Of a DNA stretch of 64,000 nucleotides, positions 43,286-51,093 are shown one piece after another. Source of the stretch: Nakamurella silvestris (GTDB lineage: Bacteria > Actinomycetota > Actinomycetes > Mycobacteriales > Nakamurellaceae). The notes under the pieces were generated by a model. It was not told the DNA's origin. It saw only the letters and a program-made list of their open reading frames with translations, and did no database searches. How positions within the stretch are numbered: the stretch's first letter is position 1; every line of letters begins with the position of its first letter. The position numbers and the translations under genes are program-made. The stretch is taken from the NCBI GenBank assembly GCA_003576535.1, contig QXCQ01000018.1, positions 174,627-238,626 of the forward strand, in the 5' to 3' direction.

Positions 43286-43731
43286 GTGGGATCGTGAGGA
43301 GGGTACGCCTCAGGAAACTGCGCAGTATGGTGAGATCTCAGATATCCATCTAGCATTTCCCCGAATTGGTCGGAATTCGGACGAGAGTTGAATAGTTGCG
43401 CAGAATGGATTCTGAATGATGCCCTCGCAGCGCCTTCAGGTCGAAAGGGCGATGTAGATCGAACTAGAATGAAAATTTGGGTTTCCAATAGAGCGAAAGC
43501 ACTGGCCGCCAGACAGGCTCTCGCGACATTACCCGTGGCACCACGCGTTACTACGACGGACTCTCGGCCAACGGAGACGGATCGTAAATTGGAGTGGAAG
43601 TCTGGAGCGAGTCTGCGACTCGGGACATAGACGCACGGGGGTAGGCCGAAAAATCTCCGCCGGGCTGTGGCTGAAGCTAGGATCAATAGTGTTTCAATCA
43701 CCATCAACTCAAACTATTTAATGAGGGTGAA
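43286..43731 (+). other. Gap in immunity cassette without a supported gene
   Basis: These 446 bases have low G+C and scattered short frames on both strands. One 80-codon frame (43388-43630, TTG start) contains RKGDVDRTRMKIWVSNRAKA and might be a remnant of a lost gene, but has no ribosome-binding site or recognisable fold. The last 70 bases resemble the sequence before the second Imm1-like gene (45570-45667) and probably carry the promoter and leader of the next gene. Confidence 0.4.
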
Positions 43732-44217
43732 GTGAGTTCACAAAGACACGTAATGACTACGAATGGTCGCATCAGTAGTCTCATCAGTGCACAACCGGAC
43801 CCAAGAGATCAAATTGGTCGAATTGTTTCCTTGATTGATGGCTCATACCGGTACAGTCTAAACTTGTGGATGCTGCCTGTCGGAGTTCCTTTCGATCGAG
43901 TAAACCTCGACAACTGGCCGACGGACTACATACAGACAGCGGGGACCCCGCCCAGGATGACTGTGGAGATCCGCACGACGGTGACTGGTGTCCCTCGCCA
44001 GTACGTGATTGGAAAGCCGGAAGTCGCCCTCGGCTCGAGCTATCCGAGTACTCAGAGCGATGTGCCGCCGGACCAGGCTATTGTTTGGGACCAGTTCGAG
44101 ACCAAGGTCTACCCGCATGAGGTATTCAATCTGGAGGAGGTGACTGACCTATTCATTGCCTACTATATGGACGGTGATGTGGACCTGTCTTATAGACGAC
44201 GTCTGCTTTCTTTGTAG
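43732..44217 (+). CDS. Imm1-like immunity protein, paralogue 1
   Basis: A 161-residue cytoplasmic protein starting GTG, with GAGGGTG upstream. The middle segment WPTDYIQTAGTPPRMTVEIR and the end VFNLEEVTDLFIAYYMDGDV resemble the Imm1 family of immunity proteins as I recall it (Trp-Pro..., Thr-Val-Glu, then a helix and Tyr/Gly near the C-terminus). The assignment is tentative. A close paralogue lies at 45668-46153, and the following intergenic 130 bases are also duplicated. The N-terminal 50 residues differ more than the rest. Confidence 0.6.
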   Translation: MSSQRHVMTTNGRISSLISAQPDPRDQIGRIVSLIDGSYRYSLNLWMLPVGVPFDRVNLDNWPTDYIQTAGTPPRMTVEIRTTVTGVPRQYVIGKPEVALGSSYPSTQSDVPPDQAIVWDQFETKVYPHEVFNLEEVTDLFIAYYMDGDVDLSYRRRLLSL

Positions 44218-44420
44218 GAGACGTCGTCTACGCGAAAGGTCCGTCGAGTACGCACAGACTGCTTTCACGCATTGCAGCGCTTCCAAAGGTGCGGCAGGTT
44301 TCCCTGTGCCACTCTCTGAAACTATCAAAGTCGCTAGACCCCAGGATGGTGGCATGAGTAGCGAGAAATTCCTAGTACATCGCGATCCCGTGTGGAGGGA
44401 TCGGGCAGATTTCATTATTC
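43914..44420 (+). repeat. Duplicated segment II, copy 1 (Imm1-like 3' part to DUF4265 start)
   Basis: This segment includes the conserved part of the Imm1-like gene, the 136-base spacer and the first codons of the DUF4265 gene (ATGAGTAGCGAGAAATTCC). It corresponds to 45849-46345. The spacer shares long runs such as TGCAGCGCTTCCAAAGGTG. Confidence 0.85.
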
Positions 44421-44815
44421 ACGCAGGTCTGCCTGAAACCGATCATCTCGAGCAGCTGTGGTGCAGGAAGATCCTCCCGAATCGGTTCGAGTTGTGTTGT
44501 ATACCGTTTTTTGTCTTTGATCTTTCGCTCGGTGACATAATCGAGACGACTAGGGTGGGCGATCGGCAGTACATGTTCGCGACCGTGATCCGACCTTCCG
44601 GCCGCTACGTGTTTCGGGTGCTATTGACGTGTCAGATGGAGAGACGCGCTGGCATAATTGCCTGGCTGACAGAATATGGCGCCCTTGTCGAATGGTCATC
44701 TCTCGATCTCATTGCAGTTGATGTGGCCGACCTTGCCCGTGCGGAAGCTCTGGCAGACTATCTCGCCGAAGGCGTGCGACGCGGCGATCTCCAGTACGAG
44801 ACGGGACGTTCTTAG
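44354..44815 (+). CDS. DUF4265 family protein
   Basis: A 153-residue cytoplasmic protein that fits the actinobacterial DUF4265 family well: HLEQLWCRKILPNRFELCCI then PFFVFDLSLGDIIETTRV, VIRPSGRYVFRVLL, a Glu-Trp-Ser-Ser box (ALVEWSSLDLIAVDV), and C-terminal LQYETGRS. I start at ATG 44354 (MSSEKFLVHRDP), because the same start context recurs at 46292. The frame is open to the left, but that part is non-conserved leader. Function unknown. The family often occurs in toxin-immunity neighbourhoods, which is inference here. Confidence 0.75.
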   Translation: MSSEKFLVHRDPVWRDRADFIIHAGLPETDHLEQLWCRKILPNRFELCCIPFFVFDLSLGDIIETTRVGDRQYMFATVIRPSGRYVFRVLLTCQMERRAGIIAWLTEYGALVEWSSLDLIAVDVADLARAEALADYLAEGVRRGDLQYETGRS

Positions 44816-44940
44816 ATCATGGATTGCGTATTGCCATGCAAAGTTCAACGTTGAAGGATCCGACCTAGTGGGCGATTTTGCAAGAATCTGCAATGTATCT
44901 CTAAGGTAGTTCGAGCGATTTGAAGAGGAATGGTCTGCTA

Positions 44941-45528
44941 ATGCGAAAGAGAACCGTCGTTGGGCTAGTAACCGGTGCGGTACTAATTCTGGCCTTTGCT
45001 TCCGTGTTCCTCGTACGGGAAGTGGTGATACCAGCCGCGACACGGGGTTTAGAGCTCAATTCACAGAGCTTCTGGTGGTCGGAAAATGATCAGTCGGATG
45101 AATTCATTCAACCTGTGGAGGGACGAAATGCCAGCACCGTCCCCAGGAGAAGCGGCGAGAAGCAGGGAATCGTTTTCACGGTAATAAACAACTCGTCTTT
45201 GAGAAAGACCATAGAAGGTCCCGATCCGAGCTGGCCTTGGCCGGGGGTTCCTGGGTCTGTAACCATAGACGCGGCGATTGCAACTCCGCCCCTGCTCAAC
45301 TCCTATCACGCGACTTACTCCAAGGGTCTCGAACTTCCACCCGGGGGTAAGGCCTGGGTCCGTGTCCTCTGGACTTCCGGTGGGTGTGGTGACAGGGACG
45401 GTTACGAGGGACTGTCCGAGGTATCGCTCGCGGTAAAGACTGCTTGGGTTACGCGCATGGACAAGTTGACGCTAGTAGATTCGCGTTTGACCTACGCCGA
45501 TGCATGTCAGTCAGAATCTAGACGATAA
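44941..45528 (+). CDS. Membrane-anchored protein, paralogue 2 of the toxin-adjacent protein
   Basis: A 195-residue protein with an N-terminal helix (TVVGLVTGAVLILAFASVFL) and an external domain nearly identical in its last 120 residues to the 41512-42102 product (111 of 120 by hand count). The signal anchor and the first 50 external residues diverge strongly. The start is ATG 44941 with GAAGAGGA 11 bases upstream. TTG 44920 is less likely. It is separated from the toxin by 3.4 kb and should be a duplicated, possibly retargeted, immunity protein. Confidence 0.75.
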   Translation: MRKRTVVGLVTGAVLILAFASVFLVREVVIPAATRGLELNSQSFWWSENDQSDEFIQPVEGRNASTVPRRSGEKQGIVFTVINNSSLRKTIEGPDPSWPWPGVPGSVTIDAAIATPPLLNSYHATYSKGLELPPGGKAWVRVLWTSGGCGDRDGYEGLSEVSLAVKTAWVTRMDKLTLVDSRLTYADACQSESRR

Positions 45529-45560
45529 ATGCGGAGCATACCTATAGTGTGTCAGCTGCC
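45064..45560 (+). repeat. Duplicated segment I, copy 2
   Basis: This is the counterpart of 41636-42110, ending in the shared post-stop sequence (TCTAGACGATAAATGCGG, then TCAGCTGCCA). Substitutions are scattered and the reading frame is intact, so both copies appear functional. Confidence 0.85.
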
Positions 45561-45667
45561 AAGGTGACAAATGTGTAAACGAAAAAGTATCCGCGGGTGC
45601 TATAGCCAACGACGAGACTCGACGGTGTATCAATTACTATTAACTCAGTCTATCTATTGAAGGTCGA

Positions 45668-46153
45668 ATGATTCCAGTAACGCATGCAATGACAATGAAC
45701 AATGTTGCTAGCGGGCCTATTAGTGTCCGATCGGATCCGGAACAAGAAATTCGTCGAACCGTAAACCTTCTTGATGGGTCCTGCCGTTCCAGCCTGAATA
45801 TCTGGGCACTTCCTGCCGACGTACTGTTTGATCGAGTCAAGCTCAAGAAATGGCCAACGGACTACATGCAAACTGCAGGTACCCCGCCCAGGATGACTGT
45901 GGAGATCCGCACGACGGCGACTGGTATCCCTCGCCAATACGTGATTGGAAAGCCGGAAGTCGCCCTGGCCACGGGCTGTCCGGGTACTGAGGGCGATGCA
46001 CCGCCGGACCAGACTATTGTTTGGGACCAGTTCGAGACCAAGGTTTACTCGCATGAGATATTCAATCTGGAGGAGGTGACCGACCTATTCATCGCCTACT
46101 TCAGGGACGGCGATGTGGACCCGTCCTATAGACGACGGCTGCTTTCTTTGTAG
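45668..46153 (+). CDS. Imm1-like immunity protein, paralogue 2
   Basis: A 161-residue paralogue of the 43732-44217 product. It is nearly the same from WPTDYMQTAGTPPRMTVEIR to the C-terminal RRRLLSL, with scattered changes in the first 55 residues and around the acidic loop. Starts at ATG 45668. It directly follows membrane paralogue 2, whereas in the first module the same two genes are 1.6 kb apart. The spacer after the stop is copied too, down to the start of a broken DUF4265 gene. Confidence 0.6.
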   Translation: MIPVTHAMTMNNVASGPISVRSDPEQEIRRTVNLLDGSCRSSLNIWALPADVLFDRVKLKKWPTDYMQTAGTPPRMTVEIRTTATGIPRQYVIGKPEVALATGCPGTEGDAPPDQTIVWDQFETKVYSHEIFNLEEVTDLFIAYFRDGDVDPSYRRRLLSL

Positions 46154-46345
46154 GAGATGTCGCCACCACGTCAACTGTCCGTCGAGAACGCGCAGACTGC
46201 TTGCATGCCTTGCAGCGCTTCCAAAGGTGAGGCAGATTTCGCTCTGACACTCCCTGGAACTATCAAAGTCGCTTGACCCGAGGATGGTGGCATGAGTAGC
46301 GAGAAATTCCCAGTACGTCGCGATGCCGCTTGGAGGATCGGGGAA
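45849..46345 (+). repeat. Duplicated segment II, copy 2 (ends inside broken DUF4265 gene)
   Basis: This is the counterpart of 43914-44420. Similarity stops about 45 bases into the DUF4265 reading frame, marking the recombination boundary that left the gene remnant at 46292. Confidence 0.85.
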
Positions 46346-46465
46346 AAGGTGCCATTGTTCGGAATGTCGACCCCGGGGACAACCGCGGGGGCTGGTTCCT
46401 CAATAGGCGGCCAATGCAGACCGTACCCGGATGGAACTGTAGTCCAGATCGTCGAAGTATGTTGA
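46292..46465 (+). pseudogene. DUF4265 remnant fused to unrelated sequence
   Basis: The frame starts like the intact gene at 44354 (MSSEKFPVRRDAAWR) and departs after about 15 codons into unrelated sequence ending CRPYPDGTVVQIVEVC, with TGA at 46463. At 57 residues it is far shorter than the 153-residue family member, so the DUF4265 function is lost. The downstream part may be the tail of another lost immunity gene joined by recombination. Confidence 0.7.
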
Positions 46466-46466
46466 C

Positions 46467-46715
46467 ATGGAAGACTCAATCGGACAGCTCGTGGCGATTG
46501 GCAGCGGGCCAATCGGATCAGGCTGGACTGGCCCATCCGACGCTAGTGGTTTGGGACAATTGCTGGGCCGGCTGGACGGCTTCTATGCCTTCGAGGGTGC
46601 TTTACATGTCCGGTCGTGGATGTCCGTCGGGACATCGATCATCGGAGTCGCTGACTGGAGTGCGACAGATCTGTGGCGCTGGTCTGGCTCATCCCGATCA
46701 GCCGGAGTGAGGTGA
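46467..46715 (+). pseudogene. SUKH/SMI1-like immunity gene fragment
   Basis: An 82-residue frame starting ATG one base after the previous stop. It contains LGQLLGRLDGFYAFEGALHV and GVADWSATDLWRWS, a pattern I associate with the N-terminal half of SMI1/KNR4 (SUKH) immunity proteins. The expected second half (a Phe-Ala-Glu-Asp region) is missing and the frame ends in SGSSRSAGVR. It is most likely a truncated cassette at the worn end of the immunity array. Confidence 0.55.
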
Positions 46716-46959
46716 TTTCACCGAGACGAACGGACGGATTGCCTTCGAGGATCTGCTGGTGAAGCTCGATCCGGATCTCACGGATCGCCATAGGGCGCCA
46801 GTTGTCCAGCTCACGACGTCCCCCGCACACCAGGCCACGTGAGCAGAAATGCGTACGAGCACTGGCCGGCGGAACGGGTGGTCCGGTCCTGTGGGATTGA
46901 CGTCACCCGATGGGTGGAAGACGTGGGCGTGCGGAGCGCAAACCCCCTTCGCACACGAC
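46716..46959. other. Junction between low-G+C cassette and core DNA, no supported gene
   Basis: This stretch returns to high G+C. A 63-codon minus-strand frame (46639-46830) contains IREIRIELHQQILEGNPSVR, but overlaps the SUKH fragment and has no start signal. No transposase, integrase or tRNA is seen at this boundary. Confidence 0.4.
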
Positions 46960-47011
46960 AGCGGGGTCCGATCCGAGCGGCCACCAGGCCACACTCGGAT
47001 CGAACCCCGCT
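46960..47011 (-). terminator. Hairpin downstream of the surface-protein gene
   Basis: The arms AGCGGGGTCCGATCCGAG (46960-46977) and CTCGGATCGAACCCCGCT (46994-47011) pair over 18 bases with one mismatch and a 16-base loop. It lies 67 bases past the stop of the leftward gene. Confidence 0.75.
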
Positions 47012-47077
47012 GAAGGTACCTCTGTCATCTACGCAGGCGGGCACCCCTCATGGGGCATCCGACCGCCGAACCAGTGG

Positions 47078-48427
47078 TCAGTGCTGTCGTCGGGTCCGCC
47101 TGCTCATCCCCAGCACTCCGAGCCCAGACGCCAACAAGGCGAGGCCGACTACGGCGGTCACCCCGGTGGCGGAAGACACCCCCGTGGACGAGAGCATGGG
47201 AGCCGTGGCCGAGGTGCTCGGCGCTGCGGGGGAGTCCGAGGTCGTGACGACCGGAGTTCCGGCCTCGCTGCTGCTGGAGCCGGCGGACTCGGCGACCGAG
47301 GTCACGGCCGAGGTTTCCACGGCGCCGTCGACATAGGTGAATCCGGCCTTGCGGGTGACAGCCAGGTCGCCGGCCTTCAGACGGGGAGCGGCCGCTAGGG
47401 CCACTCCCTCCTCCGGGCCCCATTGGCATTCGGCATTGCGGAAGACAGCCGTCACGTCGACATCGCCGGCAACATGTTCCGGTGTCGTCACGGTGATGCT
47501 CAGCTCGAAGTCGTCACTGAGCACCAGCTTCGCGTCAATTCCGGGCTCGTCACCGAAGTAGACCTCCATCGGGAAGTCCTGGCCGAAACCTTCCAACCGG
47601 GTCTTGCGATCGGCCAGGGCCTGCACATTCGCGCCACTCATGTCGAAGTCGTCGATGAAGCAGGTGCCCATGAAGACGTCATCCAGGAACGGGTCCTCGA
47701 TGACGACCTCGGTACCCCCAAGGGTGCTGCCCTTCGACGGGGACAACGCCTGGGTCCACACATCGATGTAGGAGAAGTCGCCTGCGTAGACCGGCACCAG
47801 GCCGTCAACGAGGTCGACCGGGCCGTAGCTGCTCGTCACCGTGGAGGTGACTGTCTCGTAGGCAGTCGTGGGGTCCGTCTGCTCCGTGGTCCCCGAGGCG
47901 CTGGTGTCCGCTGCGAAGGCCACGGGCGGCGACGTCGAGGTGGAGAAGGTGGGGCTCTCCTCGCTGGCGGTCGCGTCGGTTTCGTCGATCGGGCCGGTCG
48001 TGGAGGTGACGGTGGTACTGGTGACAGTCGGGGCGGAGGAGGACGTTCGGACCGGTTGGGTAACGACCGTCTCGCCCACAGGCAGTTCCGGGGAGTTCGG
48101 GTCGAGGTACACGGTCACCGGCACGGTGCCGACCTCGTGGGCCGGCACGATGACGGCGACGTCGACGCCGTCCGGCACGTAGTTGTCGGAGACAACCTGC
48201 AGGATCTCGGCTTCCACATCACCGAAGGTGACTCGCTTGACACCCCAGAGGTTCTCGCCCTCGATCAGCATGAACTGCCCACCCAGTACCGTCGAGGTGT
48301 CGGGGAACATGATGTAGGCCTGAGGTGTCACCACCTCGGCCTGTGCCGCGGTGGCGAGGAACGGTGTTCCGGCCACGGCGATCCCGACCGCCGCGAGCGC
48401 GGCACCGAACTTCCTGGTCATTGGCAT
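47078..48427 (-). CDS. Cell-surface protein with IPT-like domains and LPxTG-like anchor
   Basis: A 449-residue exported protein. The signal peptide is about residues 1-30 (AALAAVGIAVAGTPFLATAAQA). Two Ig/IPT-like segments are visible (STVLGGQFMLIEGENLWGVK; STLGGTEVVIEDPF), separated by a Ser/Thr-rich linker. The C-terminus has a sorting signal: MLSSTG, a hydrophobic helix (VTAVVGLALLASGLGVLGM) and basic tail RRTRRQH. The pentapeptide LSSTG differs from canonical LPxTG and is nearer to the LAxTG type of class E sortases. No sortase gene is nearby. The start is the ATG at 48425-48427 with GGGAGA upstream. Confidence 0.8.
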   Translation of the reverse strand: MPMTRKFGAALAAVGIAVAGTPFLATAAQAEVVTPQAYIMFPDTSTVLGGQFMLIEGENLWGVKRVTFGDVEAEILQVVSDNYVPDGVDVAVIVPAHEVGTVPVTVYLDPNSPELPVGETVVTQPVRTSSSAPTVTSTTVTSTTGPIDETDATASEESPTFSTSTSPPVAFAADTSASGTTEQTDPTTAYETVTSTVTSSYGPVDLVDGLVPVYAGDFSYIDVWTQALSPSKGSTLGGTEVVIEDPFLDDVFMGTCFIDDFDMSGANVQALADRKTRLEGFGQDFPMEVYFGDEPGIDAKLVLSDDFELSITVTTPEHVAGDVDVTAVFRNAECQWGPEEGVALAAAPRLKAGDLAVTRKAGFTYVDGAVETSAVTSVAESAGSSSSEAGTPVVTTSDSPAAPSTSATAPMLSSTGVSSATGVTAVVGLALLASGLGVLGMSRRTRRQH

Positions 48428-48695
48428 TTCTTCTCCCTGTTGGCGCAGGAGGGTGTCGACTATCGCCCACCCCCTGTGAGATTCCTCTTCCATCTAACAC
48501 GAAACTCACTCACGGCTGCGGGTCTGAGCGCACCCACCGGATCCGGTTGTCCGTGTCCGGACGTCTGTCGGTGCACGCTCTGCTCCGATAAATCAAGCGC
48601 GGCAACAACCCTGCCGGTGTTACGGTCCGCCGGTCAGAAATTCAAACGCGCCACCGGATCCCGAGGATCCGACGGCCATCCGAAGGAAGTGCACC

Positions 48696-49925
48696 GTGTC
48701 AACGCCCATCTCCACGAATCCGCTCGGATTCCCTGTCGCGCTCTCCGGAGCCGCTGCGCCCACACTCATGTGGGCGCACGAACACGCGATCGATGCGGCC
48801 GCCCTGACCCAGCTTCGCAACATCGCCGCGCTGCCCTGGGTGCACGGCGTCCGGGTGATGCCCGACGTGCACCTCGGTATGGGGGCGACCGTCGGATCGG
48901 TGATCGCCATGCGGGAGGCGATCTCCCCTAACGCTGTCGGCGTCGACATCGGATGCGGGATGACCGCTGTCCGTACGAGCCTGCGTGCCGAGGACCTGCC
49001 TCAGGACCTGAAGTCCCTGCGGCGCGGGATCGAGTCGGCGGTGCCGGTGGGATTCAACGGCCACGCCCGGTCGCTCGATCTGCGGCCGCTCAAGCTCGAC
49101 TGGGGTCCGACTGCGGGTTGGGACACCTTCTGGAAGCGTTTCTCCGGTCTCCACGACGGGGTGCAGAACCGTGAGTCGAAGGCCCGTTCGCAGATGGGCT
49201 CCCTGGGCGGCGGCAACCACTTCATCGAGATCTGCCTTGATGAGGAGGGTGCGGTCTGGGCGATGCTGCACTCCGGCAGTCGCAACATCGGCAAGGAACT
49301 CGCCGAGCGGCACGTCGGGATCGCCAAGACGATGGCTCACAACGCGGTGCTGCCGGACAAGGACCTGGCGGTGTTCCTTGCCGGAACCCCGGAGATGGAC
49401 GCCTACCTTCGTGACCTGACCTGGGCCCAGGAGTACGCCTTCCGGTCCCGTGCGGTGATGATGGCCCTGGTCCGCCGGGTGATCACCAACGCCTTCGCTG
49501 CCGCGGAGGTCACCTTCGACAACGAGATCTCCTGCCACCACAACTACGTGGCTCGGGAGACCATCGAGGGTGCCGAGATGCTGGTCACCCGTAAGGGGGC
49601 GATCCGGGCCGGCAAGGGTGACCTCGGGCTGATCCCCGGCTCCATGGGGACGGGGTCCTACGTGGTCCGTGGACTCGGCAACCCCGCCTCGTTCGAGTCC
49701 GCCTCCCACGGGGCCGGCAGGCGGATGAGCAGGAGCGCGGCCAAGCGGCAGTTCTCGGTGGCCGACCTCGTCGCCCAGACCGAAGGGGTCGAGTGCCGGA
49801 AGGACGCCGGGATCGTCGATGAGATCCCCGGTGCGTACAAGGACCTCGGAGAGGTGATCGCGGCCCAGACCGATCTGGTCGAGGTCGTCGCCCATCTGAA
49901 GGCTGTGGTCTGCGTCAAGGGCTGA
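48696..49925 (+). CDS. rtcB: RNA-splicing ligase RtcB
   Basis: A 409-residue GTP- and Mn-dependent ligase that joins 2',3'-cyclic phosphate or 3'-phosphate RNA ends to 5'-OH ends. The family signatures are clear: MPDVHLGMGATVGSV, VGVDIGCGM, GSLGGGNHFIE, HSGSRNIG, NEISCHHNYV, RKGAIRA, IPGSMGTGSYVVRG, and the guanylated His in SASHGAGRRMSR. GTG 48696 is preceded by GAAGGAAG. Neither rtcA nor an archease gene is adjacent. It stands alone and ends in a perfect hairpin at 49950-49983. Confidence 0.96.
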   Translation: MSTPISTNPLGFPVALSGAAAPTLMWAHEHAIDAAALTQLRNIAALPWVHGVRVMPDVHLGMGATVGSVIAMREAISPNAVGVDIGCGMTAVRTSLRAEDLPQDLKSLRRGIESAVPVGFNGHARSLDLRPLKLDWGPTAGWDTFWKRFSGLHDGVQNRESKARSQMGSLGGGNHFIEICLDEEGAVWAMLHSGSRNIGKELAERHVGIAKTMAHNAVLPDKDLAVFLAGTPEMDAYLRDLTWAQEYAFRSRAVMMALVRRVITNAFAAAEVTFDNEISCHHNYVARETIEGAEMLVTRKGAIRAGKGDLGLIPGSMGTGSYVVRGLGNPASFESASHGAGRRMSRSAAKRQFSVADLVAQTEGVECRKDAGIVDEIPGAYKDLGEVIAAQTDLVEVVAHLKAVVCVKG

Positions 49926-49949
49926 GGGCCCGCGGCACCCGGTCTGCGA

Positions 49950-49983
49950 GAGGCCCGGACGGTTGTCCCACCGTCCGGGCCTC
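49950..49983 (+). terminator. Perfect hairpin after rtcB
   Basis: GAGGCCCGGACGGT (49950-49963) and ACCGTCCGGGCCTC (49970-49983) form a 14-bp stem with a 6-base loop, 24 bases after the stop. Confidence 0.85.
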
Positions 49984-50099
49984 GACCCGGTGACCGGCGC
50001 GATGTCACATCCGTGCGGCCGATCCCGTCAACCCGGTGGTGGGTGAGAGGCCCGCTGTCGCGGCCCTCGGGTCACGGCTGGACCGGATCGGAGAGCCAC

Positions 50100-50540
50100 A
50101 TGCAACGCCTGGACATCGCCCACCACGCCCCCGAGGGCTACCGAGCCGTGATGGCGCTCGAGAAGTACCTGCACCAGAACATCGAGGTGTCCCTGCTGGA
50201 CCTGGTGAAGCTGCGTGCGTCGCAGCTCAACGGCTGCGCCTTCTGTGTCGACATGCATGCCACCGACCTGGCGAAACAGGGAATGCCCCCACGGAAGATC
50301 TTCGCCGTCAGCGCCTGGCGTGAAACGACCTTCTTCACCGACACCGAGCGAGCGGCGCTTGCTCTGGCCGAGGCCGTCACCCACCTGGGGTCCGGTGTGT
50401 CCGACGAGGTCTGGGCGCAGGCCGCAGCTCAGTTCGACGAGCGGCAGCTGTCCGATCTGGTGCTGGCCATCGGCACCATCAACCTGTGGAACCGGATCGG
50501 GGTCAGCACCCACCTCACCCCGCCGCCGCTGGAGGGCTGA
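50100..50540 (+). CDS. AhpD-like carboxymuconolactone decarboxylase family protein
   Basis: A 146-residue protein with the alkylhydroperoxidase AhpD core. The redox motif is QLNGCAFCVDMHATDL, a CxxC with the downstream His required for peroxidase-type activity. Helices LLDLVKLRASQ and RQLSDLVLAIGTINLWNRIG complete the all-alpha fold. The start ATG 50100 (MQRLDIAHHAPEGYRAV) matches family N-termini. There is no linked OhrR or lipoyl partner, so peroxide detoxification is inferred. A family B palindrome separates it from the converging rhodanese gene. Confidence 0.9.
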   Translation: MQRLDIAHHAPEGYRAVMALEKYLHQNIEVSLLDLVKLRASQLNGCAFCVDMHATDLAKQGMPPRKIFAVSAWRETTFFTDTERAALALAEAVTHLGSGVSDEVWAQAAAQFDERQLSDLVLAIGTINLWNRIGVSTHLTPPPLEG

Positions 50541-50584
50541 GGACACCTGCCGGGCCGGCCGAGCTCGTGGCGATTCCGGCCGGG

Positions 50585-50646
50585 CCGCGCTCCTTCTTGA
50601 CGATCGCGCTGACTGCAGCGTGCGCGGACGTCGGGATGGAGCGCGG
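50585..50646. repeat. Nested palindrome, family B, copy 4
   Basis: Outer arms CCGCGCTCC (50585-50593) and GGAGCGCGG (50638-50646) enclose an imperfect inner stem GACGATCGCGC ... GCGCGGACGTC. Same length as copy 3 and again between converging genes. Confidence 0.75.
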
Positions 50647-50664
50647 TCACACTGGTGCAGTTGG

Positions 50665-51093
50665 TCAGCTCCCGGTGACGATCGCCAGCCCGGTGACGGT
50701 GGCGGCGTCCTGCATCGCTCCGCCATCCGTCACATCGGTGAACCCTGCGCTCTTCATGATCGAGGTTGCCTCCGCCGAGCGGACCCCGGTCCGGCAATAC
50801 ACCATGTAGTTGCCGTCCTTCGGCAGTGCGTCGATCCGTTGCCGGAAGTCGGTGGCGGCCAGGGAGATGTTCACCGCGCCGTCCAGGTGTCCGGCGGTGT
50901 ACTCCTCGGGGGTGCGCACATCGACGACCGTCCGACTCACGGTGGACGTCTCCTCGGTAGTCGGCGCACTCGGCGCGGCGGAGGTCACCGAGCCGGGGGA
51001 CAGAACAGGCGCGCTGACTCCGGCAGCGCAGGCGGACAGGCACAAGGCCAGGGCCAGGGCCAGGGCCACGGCTGCGGGGTGTGGGCGCTGCAT
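50665..51093 (-). CDS. Rhodanese-domain lipoprotein
   Basis: A 142-residue exported protein. The signal peptide ends in lipobox LSAC (VALALALALCLSACA), and a short Ser/Thr/Pro linker follows. The rhodanese domain has VDVRTPEEYTAGHLDGAVNI and the active-site loop VYCRTGVRS with the catalytic Cys. It would act outside the cell on sulphane sulphur or a phosphatase-like substrate. Family members usually have about 100 residues in this domain, and it looks complete. It is transcribed alone, divergent from clpP. Confidence 0.92.
   Translation of the reverse strand: MQRPHPAAVALALALALCLSACAAGVSAPVLSPGSVTSAAPSAPTTEETSTVSRTVVDVRTPEEYTAGHLDGAVNISLAATDFRQRIDALPKDGNYMVYCRTGVRSAEATSIMKSAGFTDVTDGGAMQDAATVTGLAIVTGS

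Noticed and set aside
42817-43707. 296-codon minus-strand frame across the immunity cassette
   Set aside because: It lies antisense to the Imm33-like gene, which has clear family motifs. Its own product is Ser/Arg-rich without motifs, and there is no ribosome-binding site.
46639-46830. 63-codon minus-strand frame at the island edge
   Set aside because: It overlaps the SUKH-like fragment, lacks a start signal and has no recognisable relatives.
40776-46959. Prophage or insertion sequence as carrier of the low-G+C island
   Set aside because: No transposase, integrase, phage structural gene or terminal inverted repeat is visible, so homologous exchange of toxin tips is the simpler view.
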